From the NCBI GenBank assembly GCA_028819435.1, contig JAPPLK010000089.1:1-64000 (forward strand): a DNA stretch of 64,000 nt, read 5' to 3'. This document shows positions 1-7,949 of this stretch, one piece after another; within the stretch, counting starts at the first letter, position 1; every line of letters starts with the position of its first letter. The stretch is from Nitrospira sp. (GTDB lineage Bacteria > Nitrospirota > Nitrospiria > Nitrospirales > UBA8639). Made by a program: the position numbers and the translations under genes. The notes beneath the pieces were generated by a model. That model ran no database searches. It was not told the origin of the DNA and saw only the letters and a program-made list of their open reading frames with translations.

Positions 1-53
1 TGGAAAAATTTGCCTCCGCACTCGGACGTAGCCTTGAAATATCAATACGATAA
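1..53 (+). CDS. C-terminal tail of a probable XRE-type antitoxin, cut by the window edge
   Basis: The reading frame starting at base 3 gives EKFASALGRSLEISIR and stops at TAA 51-53. Many HigA/XRE helix-turn-helix antitoxins end this way, with an ALG-x-x-LEI strand after the DNA-binding helices. Only 16 residues are visible, so the family call is an inference. The helix-turn-helix and any partner toxin would lie left of the window. Confidence 0.4.
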   Translation, partial: EKFASALGRSLEISIR

Positions 54-489
54 GGCGTGCGCGGAATAATAATCCTTCTGCCGGTTTTCACTGAATATAA
101 GGAACGATATTATCGCCAAAGAAAAACAGTAATCTGTCCTTTATTGTCGTAAAAAAATGCTCATCTGCCTAGGCATTTCCGTTTTCAAAACGAAAAATAA
201 GAATAACTGTTCTGGCTGGCGTGTATGAGAGTTTTAATACGTAAGTTGCTGCATACGTAAGAAGCTTGGTCTTTGATTTATGATGATTTGGGTTTGCTTA
301 CTCCATAATTGACTGTATCGTTATTCACTATGAATCAAGGCAGGCCACCTTATCTGTAGCTCAAAGCGATCTCGGGCCATAGGCCACGGCCGAATTGATT
401 GAAGTAAGCATTGCCAGTCGTGCCGAGCGCCACACTCATTCTAGTTCGACTTGGTGATAGGTGCCCATTAACTTCAGCCAAGTGTTTTT
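54..489. other. AT-rich stretch without a recognisable gene
   Basis: 436 bases between the antitoxin-like tail and the DUF3800 gene. I see no open frame with a plausible start and no RNA gene. Base composition is clearly more AT-rich than the complex I operon further right, as expected for an accessory block. It should hold the promoter of the DUF3800 gene, but no clean -35/-10 pair could be assigned. Confidence 0.5.
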
Positions 490-1506
490 ATGTACATTTT
501 TCTCGATGAATCAGGATCATTTGCAAGCGCGCCTAAACAGGACTCATGGAACACTATCGTCGCCTACATGATGCCGGAACGCGACTGGAGCCGAATGCAA
601 AGAGCAGTGGTGGCCCTGCAAATGGCTGCGGGTGCTGGCCAACGAGGTGAAATTAAGCTGAGAGAAGTCAAAGAAAGTGATTATTTCAACTTTCTCGCCC
701 ACCTCAGTCAACTCCATGGCATTCTGTTTGCGGTAGCAACGGATGCAGGACTGTATGGGATTGCCCAGATTGAGGAACACCGGGAAATAGAGGCTCAAGA
801 AATCGTCCGGCATGTAGATCTAATGCGGCATGAAACTGGTCGACAGGCAGTGAGAAACCTGTCCGAACGCGTTCAAAAACTCTCACCGCAACTATACATT
901 CAATTGAAGTGTCAGGTGGTCTTGATTGATGCGGTTATACGTGACGGAATCTACTATTTCGTACAACGATTCCCAGAGGAACTTGGGAAATTTTGCTGGA
1001 GGATAGATCAGAAGAATTCAACGAAAACCGAGTATGAAGAGGCTTTTGAAATGCTAACGCCGATGTGGTTACAGAGTTTTTCTCTGAAGAACCCTAGGAT
1101 AATACTGGAGGATGCCGACTATAGCGCGTTCAGGCGTTTTGAATATCCAGAGGGTAAGGTCCCCACATATCTCAAGACTGTGTATGGCATCGATATCGGC
1201 GCTGATGCAATCAACATCGGACAACTGATGCGAGAGGACCTAAAGTTTGTCGACTCAAAGCAGGATCATGGGATTCAAATCGCAGATTTGTTGGCCGCAG
1301 GGCTGCGTCGATGCTTAAGAGCACAATTCAATGACAATCAACGAGCCGCACAACTCCTTGGAAGACTAATGCTACAAAGGGAATTGAACAGCCCACCTAT
1401 TCGACTGTTGGGATTCTCGACGCAAGAGTCGGCAGTTGCCAGAGAGACAGCAAAATTGATTCAAATAATGAGGTTATGTAGCCGAGTAATGGTAAGCGAT
1501 GATTGA
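490..1506 (+). CDS. DUF3800 family protein
   Basis: 338 residues. The start MYIFLDESG and the later acidic block QDHGIQIADLLAAGLRR are the hallmarks of DUF3800: a first strand with an Asp-Glu-Ser-Gly turn and a late D-x-x-I-Q-(I/V)-A-D segment. The fold is predicted to be RNase H-like, with these acidic residues as metal ligands, but the biochemical role is unknown. DUF3800 genes are commonly scattered among phage, plasmid and defence genes, which fits the restriction-modification genes downstream. The length is in the usual range. It stands alone; its 3' end overlaps a small opposite-strand frame. Confidence 0.85.
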   Translation: MYIFLDESGSFASAPKQDSWNTIVAYMMPERDWSRMQRAVVALQMAAGAGQRGEIKLREVKESDYFNFLAHLSQLHGILFAVATDAGLYGIAQIEEHREIEAQEIVRHVDLMRHETGRQAVRNLSERVQKLSPQLYIQLKCQVVLIDAVIRDGIYYFVQRFPEELGKFCWRIDQKNSTKTEYEEAFEMLTPMWLQSFSLKNPRIILEDADYSAFRRFEYPEGKVPTYLKTVYGIDIGADAINIGQLMREDLKFVDSKQDHGIQIADLLAAGLRRCLRAQFNDNQRAAQLLGRLMLQRELNSPPIRLLGFSTQESAVARETAKLIQIMRLCSRVMVSDD

Positions 1507-1745
1507 ACGAGGACAATGGCGTTTATGTTATGACGGTCGTTCACCATATCTGGCTTGCACACATGAGTAGTCCCCCTTCGTTGTTGTATGAGAAACTCAC
1601 CCTCGGTAGTGGACCGTTTTATGGGGAGAAGGTCAACACCTCGCTTGTTTAGCACGCGCTGAGTCAACCATGATGTAATAATACCTGCGAAACCGCCAAA
1701 TAGTATTGACAGGCATTCACTCTTTAGTATTTCTAATAGATTCAT
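1461..1745 (-). CDS. small hypothetical protein, possible membrane anchor
   Basis: 94 residues with no recognised family. Residues about 10-28 (ECLSILFGGFAGIITSWL) are hydrophobic and could form one transmembrane helix followed by a basic stretch. The ATG at 1743-1745 is preceded on the minus strand by a purine-rich AGAGGG six bases upstream, which is the main reason to list it. It overlaps the last 46 bases of the DUF3800 gene in the opposite direction. It could equally be a chance frame. Confidence 0.3.
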   Translation of the reverse strand: MNLLEILKSECLSILFGGFAGIITSWLTQRVLNKRGVDLLPIKRSTTEGEFLIQQRRGTTHVCKPDMVNDRHNINAIVLVQSSLTITRLHNLII

Positions 1746-2112
1746 AATAGCCCTCTACCAACAGCATAAATAACGCAGGGCCATCTGCCAGAAGTTGTGC
1801 GGCATCCTTTTGGGGATCAAATCGCACAATGCACTCTGCCCCTAACGAGCTTCCAGAGTAATTTTCTCTATCTGAAAACAACCGCATCACACAGTCTCAC
1901 TCTGTGTTTCAATCCCTGAGGCAACCAATGAGTAAAATAGCTCACGGTGGAACCTGCAAAAAACAATTCCCTAAGCAGCCGGTCGTTGCTGTTTTTTCAA
2001 AATAACTGGCTTTTTTGCATCATATCAGGAAAATCAAAAAATTGTGTTATATTACTTGTGTTATATTATATATGTAATATAATATTTAAGTCGATTATAG
2101 GGTGGGTACTAA
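1746..2112. other. AT-rich intergenic region upstream of the restriction-modification genes
   Basis: 367 bases with no convincing gene. The right-hand part is extremely AT-rich and contains the 13-bp direct repeats and palindrome at 2042-2082 described separately. The left part (1746-2040) shows nothing I can name. Confidence 0.5.
2042..2082 (+). promoter_or_regulatory. putative operator: 13-bp tandem repeat plus palindrome before the RHH gene
   Basis: TTGTGTTATATTA occurs at 2042-2054 and again at 2056-2068, one base apart. The second copy runs into a perfect inverted repeat, TTATATTA-6-TAATATAA, at 2061-2082. The array ends 30 bases before the ATG of the ribbon-helix-helix gene. RHH repressors typically bind closely spaced short repeats over their own promoter, so this is a plausible autoregulatory operator. 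That role is inference. Confidence 0.5.
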
Positions 2113-2310
2113 ATGGCACGTGGGAAATCAGGCAGAGTGGTATTAGAGATAGACCCAGAGTTGAAACGTCGACTCTATGCCACATTAGAAACCAGTCAGC
2201 AAACGATGAAGGAGTGGTTCATTAGAGAGGCCGAAGAGCTTGTTTATGGAGAGAAACAGCCATCTCTTTTCGATAATCCCGAAGACAATAAGGCCGATCA
2301 GGATAAATGA
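2113..2310 (+). CDS. ribbon-helix-helix/Arc-like small DNA-binding protein
   Basis: 65 residues. The segment SGRVVLEIDPELKRRLYATLETSQQTMKEWFIREAEELV has the ribbon-helix-helix pattern: a short strand, a helix starting at PELKRRLY, a turn, then the second helix TMKEWFIREAEEL. The start is ATG 2113, with GGGTGGG upstream. The gene overlaps the methylase by ATGA, so the two are translationally coupled. In this position such a protein most likely regulates expression of the restriction-modification genes, in place of the usual HTH controller. A toxin-antitoxin role is less likely because the next gene is a methylase. Confidence 0.7.
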   Translation: MARGKSGRVVLEIDPELKRRLYATLETSQQTMKEWFIREAEELVYGEKQPSLFDNPEDNKADQDK

Positions 2311-3947
2311 ACTTCAAGGAAAATGAATCTGCTCAAAAATTACGGGGTGGTTATTACACTTCCCTTGATTTAGCCAATTATCTTTCTAAATGGGTGGCTG
2401 AAACACATCCCAAGAGCATTCTTGAGCCAAGCTGCGGTAATGGTATTTTTCTTGAAGCTTTATCCCCTTTGATTTCTGATGGCACGTCAATAACAGCAAT
2501 TGAGCTTGAACACCAGGAAGCCCTGCAAGCATCTGAAAGAATTCGTGGTCTCAATAAATTATCAGCAAATATTCTGTGTGCCGATTTTCTTGAATGGTAT
2601 TTGGACGAAGACCAAAATCACGATCGTTTTGATGCGGTAGTAGGAAATCCGCCATTTATTCGTTATCAGTATCTAACAGAACAAGAACAGGACTTTTCTG
2701 AAAGAATTTTTAAACGGCATCACTTGCCATTTACAAAACATACTAATGCCTGGGTCCCATTTGTCATAGCCTCTTTGTCTTTGCTTCGTCCGGGAGGCAG
2801 AATGGCAATGGTACTTCCTGCCGAAATCCTCCATGTTCTCCATGCGCAAGCCCTCCGCTACTTTCTAGGCCAACATTGCAAACGGATTACTATCATTGAT
2901 CCAGAGGAAATCTGGTTTGAGGGCACTCTGCAAGGAGCCATCTTGTTCCTTGCCGAAAAGAAGCACGACGTCAAAGAACACACTGTCGGCCTCGGAATCA
3001 TCCAAACAACCGGAAATGCATTTTTGGATACAAGTCCAAGCGACTATTTCGAAAAAACAAATTTCGTAAATGGCAAAACCGTTGAAGGAAAATGGACAAG
3101 GGCACTGTTAACCAGGAAGGAGCTTGAGGTCCTTGACGGCATAGCTTCTACCCCATCTGTGCATCGTTTTTCAGATATAGCCAATGTCGACGTTGGCCTA
3201 GTAACTGGCGCGAACAAATTCTTTTTGGTTGATGATGATACGGTGAAGAAACACGGTTTAGCAGAATGGTCACATCCTATGTTTGGAAGAAGTGAGCATT
3301 GCCCCGGCATTCTTTATGATGACAAACAACACCAAGAAAACGCCAGATTGGGACTCCCTTCTAATTTCCTCTGGTTTGATGTGGAGGATACTGCTGAACT
3401 TCCTGAGAATGTTCTTGAATATATACGTTTCGGGGAAAGGGAAAATTTACATACCCGATATAAGTGTCGAATCAGAAAACCGTGGTTTAAGGTTCCGTCC
3501 GTGTATGCTACTTCCATCGGCATGCTCAAGCGTGCCCATGATATGCCTCGACTGATTTATAACGATGTAGAAGCCTACACGACAGATACAGCATACCGCA
3601 TCACATCATATAAGGTTCCTGCGAAAAAATTTGTCTATTGTTTCATTAATTCCTTGACCGCTTTAAGTTCAGAACTTGAGGGGCGGCATTATGGCGGTGG
3701 AGTCTTAGAGCTTGTGCCATCGGAAATTGAATGTTTGTACGTGCCTCTCCCGAACAAAATACAAATCGCGATAAAAAGCCTTGACGCCATGATCAGGAAT
3801 GTCCAGACAAAAGACGTTCTGATCTGTCAAGATAACAAAATATTAGGAGAGCTAGGGCTGTCATCTAATGAGATGACATGTATCCATGACTCATGGGATA
3901 AACTGCGAAAAAGGCGTCAACGCTCAACCAGCCGATCTAGTCAATAA
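2307..3947 (+). CDS. Eco57I/TaqI-like adenine-N6 DNA methyltransferase
   Basis: 546 residues. N-terminal GGYYTS (about 14-19) matches motif X of gamma-class methylases, ILEPSCGNGIF (about 38-48) is the S-adenosylmethionine-binding motif I, and NPPF (114-117) is the catalytic motif IV. The C-terminal half after about residue 280 would be the target-recognition domain of the TaqI/Eco57I type. It is translationally coupled to the RHH gene upstream and its last 11 bases overlap the convergent nuclease gene. It would methylate adenine at the site cleaved by that nuclease. Composition is AT-rich compared with the complex I genes, consistent with transfer. No nuclease motif is visible within it, so it is not a type IIG fusion. 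Confidence 0.88.
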   Translation: MNFKENESAQKLRGGYYTSLDLANYLSKWVAETHPKSILEPSCGNGIFLEALSPLISDGTSITAIELEHQEALQASERIRGLNKLSANILCADFLEWYLDEDQNHDRFDAVVGNPPFIRYQYLTEQEQDFSERIFKRHHLPFTKHTNAWVPFVIASLSLLRPGGRMAMVLPAEILHVLHAQALRYFLGQHCKRITIIDPEEIWFEGTLQGAILFLAEKKHDVKEHTVGLGIIQTTGNAFLDTSPSDYFEKTNFVNGKTVEGKWTRALLTRKELEVLDGIASTPSVHRFSDIANVDVGLVTGANKFFLVDDDTVKKHGLAEWSHPMFGRSEHCPGILYDDKQHQENARLGLPSNFLWFDVEDTAELPENVLEYIRFGERENLHTRYKCRIRKPWFKVPSVYATSIGMLKRAHDMPRLIYNDVEAYTTDTAYRITSYKVPAKKFVYCFINSLTALSSELEGRHYGGGVLELVPSEIECLYVPLPNKIQIAIKSLDAMIRNVQTKDVLICQDNKILGELGLSSNEMTCIHDSWDKLRKRRQRSTSRSSQ

Positions 3948-5076
3948 TTATTGCAAAGTCCGTAGAATTTTTCTTATAAAGCTTTAACGTCCTGCCCAAA
4001 AGATCTCGCTTACGAATGACAGTTATTGCATTACCCCACTTTATTTTTGTCGTGACATTTCGTTGTTTATAGCTTCTCGTATTTCTTCTTGGGTCGTGAT
4101 TTACTTCTAGGTCGTAGACGCCGTACGATATGTTTTTGATTATTAATTCAGCATTTATGGTGGCGCGCTCAAGATGTGGGCTTCTTGAACTTGGCTTGGA
4201 GTGCCAAGTCAATTCTGAAAATACTACATCTCTAAAATAATGTTGAAAATCTATATCCTCTTCCATCAAGCCTTTCCCTAAATTCACATCACCTGTGATA
4301 TGGGTGTTTGCCTCTTGAGGAATATTCAAACTCCTTTCAGTTAATGGCTTGCTTTCCCATACTAATAATGCCGTAGTGTTTACGGTTTTCTTAACCAGGC
4401 GTTTTTTGATTCCTTTTCTAGGCGATCGAATTTTTCTTCCGTGTGTTGGAATGGGGATAAGATTGTCTCTTTCTCTATTGCCATGCTTTTTATTCGTGGA
4501 GGGCAGACGAGTCAACCGCTCATCTTCTAATCGACCTTCTTTTAATAGCTCAACGGCTCGTCGTGCGGTCTTAACTTGGAATACGTGGTCTGGATAAGTG
4601 ACCGGCAAATCTTGAATTGTGTTTACAAGTTTCTGGAAATATTTCTCATCCGCTTGCTGCTCTCTATCCAACCTAATATACGAACTGGCCTCTATGTTTT
4701 GGTTTAGCCCACCATTCGTCAGATTGGCACTCCCTATGATTACATGAGCGATTGCATTGCTATACGCTGCATAAATTTTCTGGTGAAATATTTTGCTATT
4801 GGAGGCGGTATCTACAACATACGGCGCAATGCCGATTTTCAAGAATGAAAAGATACTTTGTACGGAAGTAACCCCATTTCTTATTCCTATAAACACCCGT
4901 GTTTTGTCGGATACCTTTCCCAAGTTCCTTCTAATTCTTTCCACCCCATTACTCCGAGCAAAAGCAAGACTAAATAGATAATTCTCCATTGTAGGAAATG
5001 AAAGCAATTTATTGACGGCCGTTTCGTGGTCATCGTCTTTATTCAATCCCTGGAGGAGGATGTCTATCGCAGCCAC
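3937..5076 (-). CDS. phospholipase-D-fold restriction endonuclease (NgoFVII/BfiI-like)
   Basis: 379 residues from a GTG at 5074-5076. The segment 98-130 contains a single H-x-K motif (FHQKIYAAYS, H98 and K100) followed by GSANLTNGG-x(5)-E, the signature of the PLD-type nucleases found in restriction enzymes such as NgoFVII. A single motif per chain suggests a dimeric active site, as in BfiI, a metal-independent enzyme. The gene converges on the methylase with an 11-base overlap, so pairing as a type II system is the natural reading. The C-terminal half probably recognises the DNA sequence; no motif was identified there. Confidence 0.8.
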   Translation of the reverse strand: MAAIDILLQGLNKDDDHETAVNKLLSFPTMENYLFSLAFARSNGVERIRRNLGKVSDKTRVFIGIRNGVTSVQSIFSFLKIGIAPYVVDTASNSKIFHQKIYAAYSNAIAHVIIGSANLTNGGLNQNIEASSYIRLDREQQADEKYFQKLVNTIQDLPVTYPDHVFQVKTARRAVELLKEGRLEDERLTRLPSTNKKHGNRERDNLIPIPTHGRKIRSPRKGIKKRLVKKTVNTTALLVWESKPLTERSLNIPQEANTHITGDVNLGKGLMEEDIDFQHYFRDVVFSELTWHSKPSSRSPHLERATINAELIIKNISYGVYDLEVNHDPRRNTRSYKQRNVTTKIKWGNAITVIRKRDLLGRTLKLYKKNSTDFAIIID

Positions 5077-5225
5077 TTGCTAGGATATTCCTTATTGAGC
5101 CTAACGTCTTGGGTAACAGACTAGATGATAGAAGCATCTTGATTGACCCATTATTAGCTCTTCTTTTTATTCATTAACGTTGACAGCACCTTCGTTAGTT
5201 CTGCTTCATTTTGTCAGCATGCTTT

Positions 5226-6047
5226 TCAAAACAGAGTCTTGGATATTTTCTCAACCCCCTTTATGAGTTCCTTAACTTCATCCTTGGTCGGTTCGCGGTC
5301 CTTGTTGTGATCGCACAGGTTGCGGATGTCGCTAAGCCGTTGGACCTGCCGCCACATGGGAACATCCAACACATTCCCATTTTTAAGAAGATCGTTGAAA
5401 TCGCTAATTGTTGGATCCTTCTTGCGCGTCTTGACGTCGTGATTTGAAGCTACTTGCGCCAAGTGTTTTTCAAGGACCACTCCAGCAATCGCTCCGGCAC
5501 CGCGAAGAAAGCCACGCTCTAGCAGTTCACTTGCTGAATCAAGTTCCGAATCAAAAAGGTCCGCTTGTACCATTTGCCGAATATCAAACAAGGTGCTTTC
5601 GAATCGACCTCGGGCAGATCCAAGTATCTGAGTTTGATTGCACAAACGCATAAAGACACTGGCGACATCGTCGAAACGTTTTTTGCCTGTTGAGGAATTT
5701 TTTGTAGCTCGTGCGCCGTTAAGCCAATCTTGGATGGTGAAAGTCAAAGCGTCAATTTCTTTACGACGCCCATCTCCTTTGTACAATTGCTCGAATTCGT
5801 GAATACGGTCTGGGATAAGTTGGCGCACAACAGCGCTCGCCTCTGTGTACCAACCCTGATATTTGGCCATGAAGATCATCTCGCCTGTAATACTCTTCAA
5901 TTCCGTCCTTTTGTCAAAACCAAGCAACTGCAACTCTACATCGTTGAGATCGTCGAGAGTGGTTGCTTGCAGGGCCGACCAAAGCGTTTCACCAAGGTGA
6001 ACGAGTCGATTGAGATCGTCTTTATATCTTCCGAGGTTCGAAGCCAT
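5226..6047 (-). CDS. HEPN-like hypothetical protein
   Basis: 273 residues with no close family recalled. The C-terminal third (about 170-273) resembles HEPN/DUF4145-type helical domains and contains RNLCDH (R242...H247), the R-x4-H arrangement of HEPN ribonucleases. The N-terminal 140 residues are helical and unassigned. Position between a restriction-modification set and a housekeeping operon suggests a defence or stress function, but no partner nucleotidyltransferase is adjacent. The ATG at 6045-6047 gives the full frame. Confidence 0.55.
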   Translation of the reverse strand: MASNLGRYKDDLNRLVHLGETLWSALQATTLDDLNDVELQLLGFDKRTELKSITGEMIFMAKYQGWYTEASAVVRQLIPDRIHEFEQLYKGDGRRKEIDALTFTIQDWLNGARATKNSSTGKKRFDDVASVFMRLCNQTQILGSARGRFESTLFDIRQMVQADLFDSELDSASELLERGFLRGAGAIAGVVLEKHLAQVASNHDVKTRKKDPTISDFNDLLKNGNVLDVPMWRQVQRLSDIRNLCDHNKDREPTKDEVKELIKGVEKISKTLF

Positions 6048-6185
6048 GATCTGTACAGCTTACTGTTAATGGACACTTTATTGTACTTGTAGATTTGGGG
6101 ACCATCAAATTCTTTAGTACGTCGTACGGGGCAACGATACATTCAGTCTATCAATCTGGTCTAAACCAGTGACGTTTCTCTACCG

Positions 6186-7685
6186 TTATCCGCCTGCCAA
6201 GGACGTCAAGATTGCGGGATCTGACGCCGTGGGCGCAGTTATATTGGAGAACATGAGGGTGGCGTCGACGGCCCAGTCGATGAAGGGTTTGGGGTAAATG
6301 CCGAGCAGGAGTGTGCCGGCGATGCCGACGAAGATGACGGTCTTCAGGGGAGTTGATACCGAGAGCGGCGTGGGGTCGTGGGGTTCGTTGATGTACATCT
6401 TTTTGACTACGACCAGGTAGTAATACATGGAGATGACGATATTAATGAGCCCGACGATCAACAGCGTGTAAAGTTCCTGTTCGATGGCCGCGACGAAGAT
6501 ATAGAGTTTGCCAATGAAACCCGCGAGTGGCGGCACGCCGGCGAGCGACAGCAGAAAGAGCAGCATGGCGGCCGCAAGGAACGGTGACCGACGATTCAAC
6601 CCGTTGTAATCTTCAATTTCATCGCTCTTGATCAGGTTGCTGACGCCGATAACCACGGCAAAGGCACCCAGGTTGGCAAACAGGTACGTCAGCAAATAAA
6701 AGAGGATGGCGTCACTGCCCCGTTTGGTCCCGGCCGCCAGACCGATCATGACGTTGCCGATCTGCGCGATGCCGGAATACGCCAACAACCGTTTGATGTT
6801 TTTCTGGGCGATGGCCACGATGTTGCCGTAGGTCATGGACAGGATCGACGCCACGACGAACAGGAGCACCCACGTGGGCTTGAACGTCGCCAGCGCGACG
6901 TAGAACATGCGGATGAGAATGGCTAACGCCGCACCTTTCGGCGCGATCGAGAGAAAGGCGGTGACGGGCGTGGGGGCTCCCTGATACGTATCGGGAATCC
7001 AGGAGTGAAAGGGAACGGCCCCGATTTTGAAGCCTAAAGCGGCGAAGATCATGATGAAGCCGATGGCCAGCCCAATGCTGCCGGGTGCCGATGCCATTTC
7101 GGAAAACACCAGCGTTCCTGTTTCGCCATAGACGAGACTGATGCCATACGCGAGCAAGCCCGCGGCGAACACGCCCAGGATGAAAAACTTCAGTCCCGCT
7201 TCGCTGGATTTCTGGTCTTCCCGCAGATAGGCCACCAGGACGTAAAACCCGAAGGTGGAAAATTCCAACGTGACGAAGACGGAGAGCAGGTCCTGAGCCG
7301 AGGCCATGAACATCATGCCCAGGGCCGACATCATGACCAGAAAATAATATTCGCCCTTGAAAAACTTGAACGATTTCACGTAGTCGATGGAGGCCAGCAG
7401 GACCAGCGCCGTGGAGATCAACACCAGAATCTTGAAGAAAATCGCCACACCATCCAGGACAAACATGTCTTTGAACAAGGCACCCTGGACTCCGGTGTAA
7501 TCGAACCAGATCAGGTTGATCAGCGTGGCAATGACGCCGCCCACGCTCAGGTAGGCCAGGTTCTCGTGGTCAATCTGTTTAAAGGTAAAGTCGACGGCCA
7601 ACACCACGCACAACCAGATGGTGAGGAAAATCTCGGGTGCCAGCAGAAGGAGGTCTGAGCCCGATAGGGTAAGGTCGAACGTCAT
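6186..7685 (-). CDS. nuoN: NADH-quinone oxidoreductase subunit N
   Basis: 499 residues, the normal length for NuoN, one of the antiporter-like proton-pumping subunits of complex I in the cytoplasmic membrane. About 14 hydrophobic segments are visible. The stretch GFKIGAVPFHSWIPDTYQGAPTP is the conserved discontinuous-helix region of the family, with the lysine used in proton transfer. It is the last gene of the minus-strand nuo operon, separated from the upstream nuoM by 264 bases that carry a palindromic repeat. That gap is unusually wide for this otherwise tightly packed operon. Confidence 0.95.
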   Translation of the reverse strand: MTFDLTLSGSDLLLLAPEIFLTIWLCVVLAVDFTFKQIDHENLAYLSVGGVIATLINLIWFDYTGVQGALFKDMFVLDGVAIFFKILVLISTALVLLASIDYVKSFKFFKGEYYFLVMMSALGMMFMASAQDLLSVFVTLEFSTFGFYVLVAYLREDQKSSEAGLKFFILGVFAAGLLAYGISLVYGETGTLVFSEMASAPGSIGLAIGFIMIFAALGFKIGAVPFHSWIPDTYQGAPTPVTAFLSIAPKGAALAILIRMFYVALATFKPTWVLLFVVASILSMTYGNIVAIAQKNIKRLLAYSGIAQIGNVMIGLAAGTKRGSDAILFYLLTYLFANLGAFAVVIGVSNLIKSDEIEDYNGLNRRSPFLAAAMLLFLLSLAGVPPLAGFIGKLYIFVAAIEQELYTLLIVGLINIVISMYYYLVVVKKMYINEPHDPTPLSVSTPLKTVIFVGIAGTLLLGIYPKPFIDWAVDATLMFSNITAPTASDPAILTSLAGG

Positions 7686-7762
7686 CTTCGTTTAAGACTT
7701 CTGCATATTGTGCGGCCATTTCGTGATCGAAGATGACCTCACGAACAAAATGAGCATCATAA

Positions 7763-7872
7763 TCCCTCCCCTTTGTAAGGGGAGGATAGGTGGGGTAGAG
7801 TCCGAGCAGTTTGTCTCCTCTTGGACGTCTGGAATCTACCTCCCCTCCGCCCCTCCTTACAAAGGAGGGGGA
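7763..7872. repeat. palindromic dispersed repeat inside the nuo operon
   Basis: The left arm is a short hairpin, CCCCTTTGTAAGGGG (about 7767-7783). The right arm is a related hairpin, CCCCTCCTTACAAAGGAGGGG, at about 7850-7870. The two arms plus flanking GGGGTAG / CTACC form one large imperfect palindrome of about 110 bp. A related half element lies at 48511-48550. It sits between nuoM and nuoN and could fold in the polycistronic mRNA. This is typical of a small non-autonomous or REP-type element. Confidence 0.7.
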
Positions 7873-7949
7873 CTTTAGAATGATCAGCATGGGAGGTAAG
7901 CTGACGAATCACAATAATATCCACCTTCATTCCTTCAAGCGTTCGTAGT

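Noticed and set aside
1947-2225. 92-codon plus frame overlapping the RHH gene
   Set aside because: It covers the AT-rich operator region, and the RHH frame has a better start and clear fold.
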